Shown here piece by piece: positions 24,513 through 34,469 of a stretch of 58,804 bases of DNA (the stretch's first letter is position 1; each line of letters opens with the position of its first letter). The stretch is from Desulfobacterota bacterium AH_259_B03_O07 (GTDB lineage: Bacteria > Desulfobacterota_D > UBA1144 > Nemesobacterales > CSP1-2): NCBI GenBank assembly GCA_027717645.1, contig JALLOG010000006.1, positions 1 to 58,804 of the forward strand, read 5' to 3'. Made by a program: the position numbers and the translations under genes. The notes beneath the pieces are model-generated. The model saw nothing but the letters and a program-made list of their open reading frames with translations, ran no database searches and was not told the DNA's origin.

Positions 24513-25736
24513 ATGAAAATTTGTTATATAACCCATGAAGCGCCTTGTGGAAAAGGAGAAGCTTGGGTTGTTCAGGAAATATTAAAAATTAGAGAATTCT
24601 TTAAAGTTATAGTAATTCCAATTAGACCGAGAGGGATTCCTAGATATGCAGATGCAGAAGAGCTATTAAAAGACAGTATTATAATGCCATTAATTGATTT
24701 TAAAATACTTGTTGGCTTTCTTAAGTTTTTTGCTAATAGTCCTTATATAATTGGAAATATTTTATGGGATATCATAAAGGAAAGTAGGTCTGTTAAGGTT
24801 CTGCTTAGGAATCTTTGTATGGTTCCTAAAGCTGTATATATGTCTAAAGTATTAAAAGATATGGATATTAATCATATCCATGTCCATTGGGCTACAATTC
24901 AAACAACTTTTGGTTTAATTATCTCAAAACTTTTGGGGATACCATTTAGTTTTAGTGCTGTTAGATATGATATCGGGGAAAACAACATGTTGAAGAAAAA
25001 AGTACTTGATGCGTCTTTTGTTCGAGCTGAATCGAAAGAGGCAAAAGACGAAATACTGGAACTTACGGGTCTTTATGACTTAGAAAAAAAAATACATGTA
25101 ATTTATATGGGGGTTCCAATTTCACCCTTAAATGAAGTTAAAGAAATTTTAAAAGAGCATCCTATAATAGCTTGCCCAGCAAATCTGGTTGAAAAGAAAG
25201 GGCATAAGTATTTAATTGAGGCTTGTTCTTTATTAAGAGACAAACATATTCGATTTAAATGTTTATTAATTGGGGATGGACCTGAATACTCTAAGATTGA
25301 CTCTTTGATCAGATCAAAAGGCTTAGAAGATTGTTTTTTTATAGAAGGATACTACCCACATAATAAATTAATGAGATTGATGGAGGCGAGGCAGATAGAT
25401 TTAGTAGTTCTACCTAGCATTATAACCAAGGATGGATTAAGAGAAGGAATTCCTGTGATTTTAATAGAAGCTATGAGCTTCTGCATACCTGTAATTTCAA
25501 CAAATACTGGTGGTATTTCGGAACTACTTGGTGACAAATCAGGCATTATGGTTAAAGAAAAAGATTCTGAAGCTCTAGCTGAAGCCATATATAATGTATT
25601 AACAGATAAAAAATTAAGAGAAGGGCTAGTTAGAAAAGGTTACAATCTTGTTAACAAAAAATTTAATCGGGGGAAAAATTGCAAAAAATTAGCAAATTTA
25701 ATTGAGATAAACTCGTCTTTCAATAACGTAAAATGA
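24513..25736 (+). CDS. Glycosyltransferase family 4 (WcaL/AmsK-like)
   Basis: 407-residue GT-B enzyme, cytoplasmic face, adding a sugar to the lipid-linked polysaccharide intermediate. The N-terminal domain is variable. The C-terminal donor-binding domain shows VEKKGHKYLIEACSLL, LLIGDGPEY and the EX7E-type segment REGIPVILIEAMSFCIPVIS, followed by TNTGGISELL. The resemblance to WcaL/AmsK-type exopolysaccharide transferases is by motif layout; donor and acceptor are unknown. It points towards, and is convergent with, the leftward glycosyltransferase block. Confidence 0.85.
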   Translation: MKICYITHEAPCGKGEAWVVQEILKIREFFKVIVIPIRPRGIPRYADAEELLKDSIIMPLIDFKILVGFLKFFANSPYIIGNILWDIIKESRSVKVLLRNLCMVPKAVYMSKVLKDMDINHIHVHWATIQTTFGLIISKLLGIPFSFSAVRYDIGENNMLKKKVLDASFVRAESKEAKDEILELTGLYDLEKKIHVIYMGVPISPLNEVKEILKEHPIIACPANLVEKKGHKYLIEACSLLRDKHIRFKCLLIGDGPEYSKIDSLIRSKGLEDCFFIEGYYPHNKLMRLMEARQIDLVVLPSIITKDGLREGIPVILIEAMSFCIPVISTNTGGISELLGDKSGIMVKEKDSEALAEAIYNVLTDKKLREGLVRKGYNLVNKKFNRGKNCKKLANLIEINSSFNNVK

Positions 25737-25818
25737 AGTTATCTATTCATGTTATATACATAAGCAAACAATATTTTGTACATTAAGTTGAAATAAACTT
25801 TCCTAAAATACCGTATAT

Positions 25819-27069
25819 TCATACTCTAGTTCTCACTACGTTTTCAAAAATTTCTATGTATTCTCTTGCCTTATCCAATCGAGAATATTCCTTAACAACA
25901 TATCTTCTTCCATTCTCTCCCAATTTCTTACGAGAACCTGGTTCATTGTAAAGTTTAATTATTGCCTTCACGAGTTCATTGATATTCCCTGGTTCAACAT
26001 GAAGTCCTGCTTTGCCATATTCAATCCCTATCTTTTTTGTTTCACTATCAGCTCCTACTATAATAGGCTTACCACATGCCATGAACTCAAACATTTTTGC
26101 GGATATAACTTCCTTAAAATATCTACCTTTTCTAACCAGTACTAAGCATATATCTGATGCATTTATGATCTTTGGAACCATATTTCTTGGCTGTTTTTTA
26201 AAAAAAATGACGTTTGTTAAGTCTTCTTTTTCTTTAAGAGCTAATAATCTATCTTTTTCGCCCCCCTCTCCTACTACCAAGAAAACCAGATTCGGGAGAA
26301 TACTTTTTAACTGTTTTGCAGCGTTTAGAACAAGTCCTACTCCATGAGATAGTCCTATTGTGCCGATATAAGAAACTATAAATTTACCTTCTAACCCAAA
26401 AAGTTTTTTTTCCTTTTCTATGCATGAAATTGGTTTAAAGAATTCTGTATCGACTGCATTTTCAATTACTTCAATTTTGGAAGCAGCAATGTTTTTCTTA
26501 TAAATTAATGTGTATTTGAATGATTCTGTCAAGGCGACTATACAATGACTTTTTTTGTACAAAAAGCCTACTAGCCAATCAACAACTTTATATGATTTAG
26601 AGGACTCTTCCCCCGCTCCAAGATAGGGCATTACCTCGGGCCAAAGATCTCTTGTTTCAAACACAAGTTGAATTTTTTTAAAACGAGAAATAAAAAAACC
26701 TGCCAATCCAACTAAAGGCGGGGGTGAGGTGGCTAACACCAAATCATGCTTTTCAATAAAAGGAGCGACTAAAGATGCAGAAGTGAGAAAAGACACATAA
26801 TTTAAAACTCTCCTTATAGAGCTATTGAATTTTGTTGGATAATTCCATGTTCGTATGATATTTATATTGTCTATTTTTTCCTTTAAGACTAATTTTTTCA
26901 TTCTTGACCTATATTCCTCTGGAACAACACCCGTGGGATAATTTGGGAAACACGTAAGAACTGTAACATGGTGACCAAGTTCAACCCAATATTTTGAAAA
27001 TTCATAGGCCCTTGATGAACCGGCACCCATCTCGGGTGGAAAATATTGAGTAACATATAAGATTTTCAA
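25819..27069 (-). CDS. Glycosyltransferase family 4 (WbuB-like)
   Basis: 416 residues. The N-terminus MKILYVTQYFPPEMGAGSSR, then HVTVLTCFPNYPTG, is typical of WbuB-type GT4 enzymes that transfer amino sugars such as FucNAc. The C-terminal domain has FIVSYIGTIGLSHG, LVVGEGGEKDRL and the donor-site run SAKMFEFMACGKPIIVG. It is the last gene of the leftward block of polysaccharide genes. The exact sugar is not deducible. Confidence 0.87.
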   Translation of the reverse strand: MKILYVTQYFPPEMGAGSSRAYEFSKYWVELGHHVTVLTCFPNYPTGVVPEEYRSRMKKLVLKEKIDNINIIRTWNYPTKFNSSIRRVLNYVSFLTSASLVAPFIEKHDLVLATSPPPLVGLAGFFISRFKKIQLVFETRDLWPEVMPYLGAGEESSKSYKVVDWLVGFLYKKSHCIVALTESFKYTLIYKKNIAASKIEVIENAVDTEFFKPISCIEKEKKLFGLEGKFIVSYIGTIGLSHGVGLVLNAAKQLKSILPNLVFLVVGEGGEKDRLLALKEKEDLTNVIFFKKQPRNMVPKIINASDICLVLVRKGRYFKEVISAKMFEFMACGKPIIVGADSETKKIGIEYGKAGLHVEPGNINELVKAIIKLYNEPGSRKKLGENGRRYVVKEYSRLDKAREYIEIFENVVRTRV

Positions 27070-27141
27070 TTCGTTAAGATTCCTTAATAATGTAAAGACC
27101 TTAAATTTTCGCTTTAATTATATTTAGACCTGTAAAAAAAT

Positions 27142-28275
27142 TTAAATAATCAGAGTTCTTTTACTTTGAATAAGATTGGAATATAAATCTTCAATTTTTT
27201 CAATCATCTTTTCTAAGGTAAAGTTTTTTTTGAGAATTTGGAATCCCTCTTTTCCCATTTTAATCCTAAGATTCCTATTATATAAAAGGATCAATATCTT
27301 TTTAGCTAAAGCTTTATAATTGCGAGATGGAACCAAGAAACCATTAACACCGTGTTTCACTACTTCTGGCACTCCACCAACATTCGTGCTTACAATGGCT
27401 TTGCTCGAAGCCATGTACTCAAGTAAAGCTACAGGTAAACCTTCCCGTACAGAAGTAAGGCAACCAATATCGATTATTGAAACAATATTGGGAATATCAT
27501 TTCTAAAACCTGTAAAAAGACAATTTTTTTGAATTCCTAATCTCGAAGCTAACTTTTCCATCTTCTTTTTCTCAGCGCCTTCTCCTACTAAGAGGAAACG
27601 AACTTTATTATCTAGTTTCAAAACTTCGTTAGCAGCTAGCAAAAAAGTTTGATGATTTTTTTCTGGTCTGAATCCACCGACGATACCAACGACGTGATTT
27701 GAAATACTTAATCCAAAACTTCTTCTAATTTCAGGTTGGATATAAGGTTTATATATCGATAAATCAATAGCATTGTTAATTATTACTCCTTTAGTAGAAG
27801 GACAGCCTACTTTATCAAGAAAAATGTGCTTTTCATATTCTGATACAAAAATAATTCTATCACATAGGCTACTTGTAATTTTGTCTATGAATACATTCTT
27901 CCAATTATCATAAGACTGACCTTGGTTTTGAGCAATAATGATAGGACCTCTACTAATTTTTCCTATAATCGCTCCCCAAAAATTAGAACCTAATTGGTGA
28001 GAGTGGATTATTTTTATGCTTTTATCTTTTATTAATTTAATTAGTTTTTTGAACTTATGAAACTCATATCTTCGATTTCTCTCAAGCAAAACAAATGGTA
28101 TGTTAGATTTATTTAACTTTTCTTCAAAAGCTCCTCCATATCTTGTAGAACAGACAATGGGTTTGAATCGTGTAGCGGTTTTTAGACCAGTTGCGATGTC
28201 AATTGCAATTTTTTCCGCTCCTCCTAATGGTTCTAGAGTATCTAGAAGAAATAGGACATTATTATCATCATTCAT
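27142..28275 (-). CDS. Glycosyltransferase family 4
   Basis: 377 residues, GT-B fold. The N-terminal acceptor domain begins NVLFLLDTLEPLGGAEKIAI, a common GT4 start (GGAE). The C-terminal domain contains VVGIVGGFRPEKNHQTFLLA, FLLVGEGAEKKKME and REGLPVALLEYMASSKAIVS followed by TNVGGVPEVV, holding the two conserved Glu of the EX7E motif. It lies between the Wzy-like gene and the WbuB-like gene on the same strand. Specificity unknown. Confidence 0.88.
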   Translation of the reverse strand: MNDDNNVLFLLDTLEPLGGAEKIAIDIATGLKTATRFKPIVCSTRYGGAFEEKLNKSNIPFVLLERNRRYEFHKFKKLIKLIKDKSIKIIHSHQLGSNFWGAIIGKISRGPIIIAQNQGQSYDNWKNVFIDKITSSLCDRIIFVSEYEKHIFLDKVGCPSTKGVIINNAIDLSIYKPYIQPEIRRSFGLSISNHVVGIVGGFRPEKNHQTFLLAANEVLKLDNKVRFLLVGEGAEKKKMEKLASRLGIQKNCLFTGFRNDIPNIVSIIDIGCLTSVREGLPVALLEYMASSKAIVSTNVGGVPEVVKHGVNGFLVPSRNYKALAKKILILLYNRNLRIKMGKEGFQILKKNFTLEKMIEKIEDLYSNLIQSKRTLII

Positions 28276-28341
28276 GACTAGTCAATTATTTTTCTAGCTA
28301 ACTAATATAATTTCTGTCTTGATTATTTTAATTCTAGATGA

Positions 28342-29715
28342 TCAAGATGTATTAATAATTCTCATTTGATCATTAACATTCTTTGAGATGTTCATCATTA
28401 TTGTTGAAAGCGAAATACATAACCACAAAGTATTATCTAGGTCCATTGAAATAAACAGACCTGCGACAAGATAAGATAAAAATCCAAGCTCAAGTGCTAT
28501 AGCATAAGAATTAATTTCTGTTAACACTTGATTTCTTCTTAAATATTGTTGAACTTGTTTTAGTTCCTTCCATGTAAGAAATAAAATAATTATAAAAGGA
28601 ATAAAACCTATAAAACCTACACCACTTAAAACCTCTAAAAAAGTGTTGTGAGCAATTCGACCTCTGGGGTTATGAGAGATGAATTCTCTAAAACCTACTC
28701 CTAGTATTGGATGATTTTTAATTATTTTAGGTCCTAAATCAAAATTGTAATAATATCTACTTCCAATGGAAGAACGGGGATCAATCGATTCTGTATTTTG
28801 GAGAACCCTTAGAGTTTCCAACCTTTTTACAAGCTTATCTGAAATGGTAAGTTGAAAAATAACGGACACAATAATTAGACAAGTAATTCCAAGTGTTAGG
28901 AACTTCGATCTATTTTTACCTTTTATGAGCTTAAACATAGCAAAAATAATAAGAGCACAAAATGCTAGAAACCCTCCCCTTGAATATGTGAGAATAAACC
29001 CAATAAAAAGAATAATGGAATATGTAATAGTTATTAATTTAACTGCGCCGTTTTTACGTGAAAAAAATATTGATATACTAAGAGTGAGCAAAACTAGCAA
29101 TGTTGCGGCAAACTCATTCAGTCCACCCACTAAACCACCGAAGCGGATATCTTCAACAATGTTTCCATATGCAAAAACTATAGGACTAAGTACAGATATT
29201 ACTCCACCAGTCAAAAATGCCCAGATTGCATAATTTAAAGTTTTTGTATCCCTAATCATAAGGTTAAATACGAAGTACAGACCAATTAGCAACCATAGCG
29301 TTTTTAAAAAATGAAAGCTATTGGGAATATTCTTAGAGACGAAGAGAGATAGTATGCTAACTGTACCAAAAACTAATATCCATATGGTTTTTTTGTTTCT
29401 TAACAACTCTATGATGTATTTATAGGAACCATTTATTATAATCAAAAAGACTAAGTATAGCCCCAGAAACTTGCTAATAGAATGACTTCCCATTACAACA
29501 TAAATATTCTCTAATGGGATAGTTAATAAAAAAATACAAAGTGCTACCCAGGGTTTTGTTAAAGAAATGATGAGAAATGGTATACTTAAAAATATGATAA
29601 TGAGAGGTAAAGATAAACCAATTATCCCCAATAATATTCCAGCTATAATCCCAAGTATTATTATAGTAAAGATTATAGTGTGTTGATATATGTTTTTCGT
29701 ATTTATACTTTCCAT
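28342..29715 (-). CDS. O-antigen polymerase/ligase family protein (Wzy/WaaL-like), copy 1
   Basis: 457 residues with about 11 hydrophobic segments throughout. The Wzy_C signature lies in the large periplasmic loop: ILGVGFREFISHNPRGRIAH, then NTFLEVLSGVGFIGFIPF. It polymerises polysaccharide repeat units or attaches them to an acceptor on the periplasmic side. Wzy and WaaL cannot be separated by this motif alone. It sits inside the glycosyltransferase block, which favours a polymerase role, but a second family member occurs at 40825-42213. Confidence 0.82.
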   Translation of the reverse strand: MESINTKNIYQHTIIFTIIILGIIAGILLGIIGLSLPLIIIFLSIPFLIISLTKPWVALCIFLLTIPLENIYVVMGSHSISKFLGLYLVFLIIINGSYKYIIELLRNKKTIWILVFGTVSILSLFVSKNIPNSFHFLKTLWLLIGLYFVFNLMIRDTKTLNYAIWAFLTGGVISVLSPIVFAYGNIVEDIRFGGLVGGLNEFAATLLVLLTLSISIFFSRKNGAVKLITITYSIILFIGFILTYSRGGFLAFCALIIFAMFKLIKGKNRSKFLTLGITCLIIVSVIFQLTISDKLVKRLETLRVLQNTESIDPRSSIGSRYYYNFDLGPKIIKNHPILGVGFREFISHNPRGRIAHNTFLEVLSGVGFIGFIPFIIILFLTWKELKQVQQYLRRNQVLTEINSYAIALELGFLSYLVAGLFISMDLDNTLWLCISLSTIMMNISKNVNDQMRIINTS

Positions 29716-29886
29716 TTTGTTATCAGTACAAAATTAATTAATGATCATAACTAGAAATTCCGAAAATAAATTAAAGTATAAACTTTTCAAAAAAAATTTA
29801 AGATATAATAATTTAACCTTATTGATTTAACTTAATTCGATTATTATTTTAAGTTTTATCATACCAAAAAATAAATTAAATAATTC

Positions 29887-31026
29887 CTATTCAAATTGTT
29901 GACGTATGCTTAAAAGCAATCGACGCATCAGGGATGGAGATCTCTTCCATACATAGCGGATTTGAAGTCTTATTTTCCAAAATAGATTAGGTCCTATAAA
30001 TAATTTAAATGACAAGAACAATATGCTTTTTGAAAGCAAAAGTGTCCTTTTCAGTTTATATACTTCTTTAAGATATAGATAGACACGTCTATAGTTACCC
30101 TGATCACAGAAACAGTGGGAAATTTTAAAAAAAAGTTTTGCGCGCAGTAGTGTATATTCATTTTGATTAATGCTGTAATATTGGGAAAATGAAGTTTGCA
30201 GCATTAGTAAATCATCTATTGTATTGTTTATTTCTTCATTGCTAAGCCTAGTCTGAGAGTCATAAAGCAAAGATATAATGTTCTTAACTTTATAATAATA
30301 ATTTGCGATACTTTTACTTGTGTCCCAGCCTAGAAGGAATCCAATATTTGAAATTCTGATTCGTAACAAATCATAATGGACTTTACTCCCGTAAGTTGCT
30401 GTCATAGAATAAGGGCTATTTCGGTATTTAATAAGATATTCATCTAGGATAGCAACTGGTAGGCTGCGGGCAATTCTTGACCACAATTCCCAATCTTGGG
30501 CATAAGGATACGAATAATTAAATAGCCCAATTTTCTCAAGGACAGCAGATTTTCGAAACATTACAGAACTATGCAAGAATGGGTTACGAAAAAGCACATA
30601 CCAAAGGATTTGTATGGTATCACAAGGTAAATTAGAGTTCCCAATTACCTTTCCATTTTCGTCTATCCATTTACATCCCGTTCCCAATAGTGCCACTTCT
30701 GGATTCTTCTCTAGAAAAGCAACTTGGCTTGCTAATCGTTCCGGTTCTGAAATATCGTCGGCATCTTGACGTGCTATAAATTCTCCTTCAGCCATTGCAA
30801 AACCTTTATTGAGGCTTTCCGTTAGACCTAGATTGTGTTCGTTGTCTATTAATTTAATGCGGGGATCTTTATAAGATTGAATTACTTTACGACTATTATC
30901 AGTAGAACCGTCGTTGATTATAAGGAACTCGAAATCTTCGAAGGTTTGTAGTAGTATGCTATGGATGGCTTCTCTTAGATAGAGTTCTCCATTGTAAACT
31001 GACATTAGAACAGTTACTTTAGGCAT
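29887..31026 (-). CDS. Glycosyltransferase family 2
   Basis: 379 residues, GT-A fold. The start is MPKVTVLMSVYNGELYLREA. LIINDGSTDNS, GFAMAEGEFIARQDADDISE (DxD-type metal site) and YPYAQDWELWSRIARSL (general-base region ED/QDWELW) follow. A C-terminal helical extension of about 150 residues is Lys/Tyr/Leu-rich. ATG 31026 is chosen over an in-frame TTG at 31035: GGAG lies only a few bases from the TTG but about 12 bases from the ATG. Substrate unknown. Confidence 0.87.
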   Translation of the reverse strand: MPKVTVLMSVYNGELYLREAIHSILLQTFEDFEFLIINDGSTDNSRKVIQSYKDPRIKLIDNEHNLGLTESLNKGFAMAEGEFIARQDADDISEPERLASQVAFLEKNPEVALLGTGCKWIDENGKVIGNSNLPCDTIQILWYVLFRNPFLHSSVMFRKSAVLEKIGLFNYSYPYAQDWELWSRIARSLPVAILDEYLIKYRNSPYSMTATYGSKVHYDLLRIRISNIGFLLGWDTSKSIANYYYKVKNIISLLYDSQTRLSNEEINNTIDDLLMLQTSFSQYYSINQNEYTLLRAKLFFKISHCFCDQGNYRRVYLYLKEVYKLKRTLLLSKSILFLSFKLFIGPNLFWKIRLQIRYVWKRSPSLMRRLLLSIRQQFE

Positions 31027-31219
31027 AATAACCAAATTCTCCGAAATTCACTGAATTTTTTCAAAACACACATGATTTAAAAATACTTTTTTTGTAATAA
31101 CATTCTGAACAGTTTCTAACTCAAGAGTATCTAGCACTAGCTTTGAACGGAATTTTGAATTTATATTTGCAGAGAGCTGATTATAGAAACTTTATCAGAA
31201 TGGATTAAAAGTAAACAAA

Positions 31220-32140
31220 TCAGTATCTTCCAATTAATCGTTGAAAATAGCGAGGGACAATCCTAGGAAGTTTTAAAAAAGTACGGGGTGAATAACGTAG
31301 TAAAACCAATAAATTTTTCATCGACTTATTTAATTCTCGATCTTTCAAATATATAATTATATCTATAAGTAATTGCTCACCGTAATAATCCTTCCAAAAT
31401 TTTATGCCGATTTTGCAGGCGTCTTCATATTTCTTTTTCCCTCTGATACATATCCATTGTGAGCGCAGTACAGACAAAGCAGATTTCAACATTCTAGCGG
31501 AGTCGAGAGACATGTTCATACCGTGACGTCGGTACTCAGCGACTACAGCATCGTGGCAAGCAATTGAGAACTTTCTTGCTATACGTAGGTAAAGATCGTA
31601 ATCCTCACAGGCATTTAGATAAATGTTAAAACCACCTACAATCTCTAAAATTTCTCGTCTATACATCACAGTTGCAGGCATTGAGATAAAATTGCGTTTT
31701 AACAGAGCTATATAATGGTCTTCATTAACACAATCCTTTTCAAATTCATATAGACTTGATCCTTCTGATGAAATACATTTGTGGTGTCCATATACAAAGG
31801 CGCACTCAGGATGAGCCTTCATTGACTCTAATCCACTTTCAATAGCTTTTGGTAATAAGTGGTCATCAGCATCTAAAAAAATCAGATATCTACCTTTACT
31901 ATGGTGAAGACCTGTATTACGTGCAGCAGACAGTCCCAAATTATTTTGACGTATGCAATTTACATTAGTGTAGCTAGATGCGACTTGAAAGGTATTGTCG
32001 ATTGAACCATCATCTACTACAACTATCTCAAAGTTAGTGTAAGACTGAGCGAGGACGCTTTCAATTGCATCTGATAAATAATGAGCCTGGTTATAACAGG
32101 GAATAACAACTGATACTAAACTCGAAGTCTTGCTAATCAT
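31220..32140 (-). CDS. Glycosyltransferase family 2
   Basis: 306 residues. VSVVIPCYNQAHYLSDAIES and VLAQSYTNFEIVVVDDGSID open the GT-A domain; RYLIFLDADDHLLPKA carries the metal-binding DxD, and NACEDYDLYLRIARKF carries the ED catalytic segment. The C-terminus is short and basic. It has the same orientation as its neighbours and intergenic gaps of about 200 bases on each side. Probably adds one sugar to the same surface glycan. Confidence 0.87.
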   Translation of the reverse strand: MISKTSSLVSVVIPCYNQAHYLSDAIESVLAQSYTNFEIVVVDDGSIDNTFQVASSYTNVNCIRQNNLGLSAARNTGLHHSKGRYLIFLDADDHLLPKAIESGLESMKAHPECAFVYGHHKCISSEGSSLYEFEKDCVNEDHYIALLKRNFISMPATVMYRREILEIVGGFNIYLNACEDYDLYLRIARKFSIACHDAVVAEYRRHGMNMSLDSARMLKSALSVLRSQWICIRGKKKYEDACKIGIKFWKDYYGEQLLIDIIIYLKDRELNKSMKNLLVLLRYSPRTFLKLPRIVPRYFQRLIGRY

Positions 32141-32347
32141 TAATAATATATGAGAAGCTCAATAATTTTTTGATAATTCACATATCTAGATTCGAACTTA
32201 AGTTAACACGCCATTATTTCATGATGTGCTTAAGTCAAACTTGGCTTCAATTTTTCCCCATACTTCTTAGAATAGACAGCTAAGATAGTTTTCTATTAGT
32301 TTATCTTCTTATTAGTTCAATTTGAATTTGCTAAGATTGAATATTAT

Positions 32348-33400
32348 TCATGTACGGCTACGAATATAACTTGCTAATAAATTTTTGATTCTCGCTGGGA
32401 TCAATTTACCAAATATTTTTATATAAAATGGTATTTCAATTCTCATTGTTTCCAGCCAACGATCATCTAATAAATTATTTAATAAAGGGGCGGACAAAAT
32501 TTTAGTGCGTCTTCCTTTGAAAGCCAATAATGTTACTCGATCTATAGTTTTAGCAACCTCAGGGGGATTATGGCATTCAAATACTGATGTAAATCCAAAG
32601 TCAGCTAGAACATTATACAAAGAACGACGAGTAAAAATGAATGAATTTGGATTATCCAAAGACATCCATAATTTTTTCAATCTTTCCTTCCGAGTTGAAT
32701 TAGGTTCGTGTTCGAAACTATTATTACCCCAGTAACTTTTACCTTCATGAATATAAAATGTTTCAGGAGTCAGGCTTATATGAGTATCTATAATCAGTAT
32801 TTTTTTACAGACTTTGCTAATTGAATCTAATAAATGAAAAACATCAGGCACATCCAAATGATATAGTATACCGAGGCATAAAACTACATCGAAGGATCCA
32901 TACTGCTCCTTAGTAAGGTTGCGCACATCATCTTGAACCAATGCTATGTTGTTAAGACCTAGAACCTCCTTAGCAAACATAGCTTTTTCAATACTAGACT
33001 CTCTACCTTCTATTGCTACAACTTCAGCACCATGAAGAGCAAATTCCACACTATACATCCCTTCCAAACAAGCTAGATCCAAGATACGAAGGCAATTTAA
33101 TGATTTTCCCGAAACATCTGAAACGATTTGAGAAATTCGACGTAGTTTAATTTCATCACCTGTGATTTTTGAATCTATTGTATAGATATTATTCCCAAGA
33201 TGTATATTATGACCAGTCCATTTCCCAAATAAGTTAATAATATTCGCCATTCTTTCTTTAACAACTTTTTCATTCATATCTTTCTCGCATATTTTTCTAA
33301 TTCTCTCACGTTGCTTCTTATATGTTTTTTTTACGCAACTTCTATTGATTTTGGTAAGTTCAGCTGCATTGGTTGCTGTTTTATTTTGAGAAATGCACAT
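32348..33400 (-). CDS. SAM-dependent methyltransferase
   Basis: 350 residues. Class I methyltransferase core at about residues 95-205: motif I LRILDLACLEGMYSVEFALH, the acidic ribose-binding AEVVAIEGRESS, and motif IV FDVVLCLGILYHLDVPD. A C-terminal region of about 130 residues ends in a basic segment (KLIPARIKNLLASYIRSRT). The N-terminal ~40 residues are Lys-rich and could be extra; an in-frame Met near residue 42 is an alternative start. Position in the polysaccharide block suggests O-methylation of a sugar or chain-end modification. Confidence 0.75.
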   Translation of the reverse strand: MCISQNKTATNAAELTKINRSCVKKTYKKQRERIRKICEKDMNEKVVKERMANIINLFGKWTGHNIHLGNNIYTIDSKITGDEIKLRRISQIVSDVSGKSLNCLRILDLACLEGMYSVEFALHGAEVVAIEGRESSIEKAMFAKEVLGLNNIALVQDDVRNLTKEQYGSFDVVLCLGILYHLDVPDVFHLLDSISKVCKKILIIDTHISLTPETFYIHEGKSYWGNNSFEHEPNSTRKERLKKLWMSLDNPNSFIFTRRSLYNVLADFGFTSVFECHNPPEVAKTIDRVTLLAFKGRRTKILSAPLLNNLLDDRWLETMRIEIPFYIKIFGKLIPARIKNLLASYIRSRT

Positions 33401-33618
33401 AGATAACTTCCTGAAATTTCTCTCAATAATGGTTACTCCAATAAAATAACTGTTTTCCCTTTTATTCCGGCCTCATCAAAGGTTATATTAAATGCAAAAG
33501 TTATCTAGTCTCATTATTAATTATTTTGTATATTTATCCTAAATTAAGAATTAAAAACTAATAAAGCTGAAATTCTATGGCATTAAATACCATCAGCGAT
33601 ATTATATTACAAAATTAA

Positions 33619-34335
33619 TTACTTTTGAGCTAATATAACAAAAGTGGATGCATCAACTTTTCTGTCACCAGAAAACACATTATCAAGAAACTGTATAAAT
33701 AATTGCATAAAAAAATAAAAACACACACTAATTGGGCGGAATTTATTGACTTTATTTTCTAATGCTAACTGTATTAATTGTATAGCAGAGGGTATTATCG
33801 ACATAATTCCTTGACACTCTATAGTTTTGAAACAGGCATTTTCAATGGTTTTTTTTATTCCTGGACCAGTCCACCGCCAAAAATCTGTAGGGGATGGATG
33901 ATAGCACCAGTATCCATGTGTAGATAGAATAATTAACCCGCCAGGTTTCAAGAGTCTATAACATTCAAACAAGTAATTTGCCGGGGAATCTACATGCTCT
34001 AGGACTTGTGTTGACAAAATGATATCTGCATAATTATCAGATAATGGTGCTCTACCATCGGGTGAGAGGAAAATGTCTGCTTTTTTATTAGAAGGTAAAT
34101 CTAATCCTATATACTTAATTGTAAAAGGATCTAGTATTGATAGATATGGTTTATTACCGCATCCCATATCTATCAAAATCGGATCAGTCATTTTAGATAC
34201 ATATTTAGCTGCAAAATGTTCAATTATGGAAGTGAGTGATTTTAAATGATAATAGTCAGGATGCCATCGCTTTGGATATGCTCGATCTCGGTCAGTTTTG
34301 TAAAATAATCTTTTTGATATTTTACTTAAAGGCAT
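33619..34335 (-). CDS. SAM-dependent methyltransferase
   Basis: 238 residues. Motif I PILIDMGCGNKPYLSIL, then YIGLDLPSNKKADIFL, motif IV ADIILSTQVLEHVDSPANYL and post-motif GGLIILSTHGYWCYHPSP. The remaining C-terminal ~70 residues are hydrophobic, possibly membrane-associated. One of three methyltransferases in a row next to Wzt. In ABC-dependent O-antigen systems a methyltransferase can cap chains and set length; which of these does so, if any, is inference. Confidence 0.8.
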   Translation of the reverse strand: MPLSKISKRLFYKTDRDRAYPKRWHPDYYHLKSLTSIIEHFAAKYVSKMTDPILIDMGCGNKPYLSILDPFTIKYIGLDLPSNKKADIFLSPDGRAPLSDNYADIILSTQVLEHVDSPANYLFECYRLLKPGGLIILSTHGYWCYHPSPTDFWRWTGPGIKKTIENACFKTIECQGIMSIIPSAIQLIQLALENKVNKFRPISVCFYFFMQLFIQFLDNVFSGDRKVDASTFVILAQK

Positions 34336-34469
34336 ATAAAATCTATCCTAACCCTTCAATTTTACTTTGAATTAGTCGTAATAATTTGAAAGTCTGTTGG
34401 CCACCAAAGAAATGATAAATTTCTTTGTGGAGCCTTAAGTTTGCCTGAGTAGCAAACTAAATAACCAAT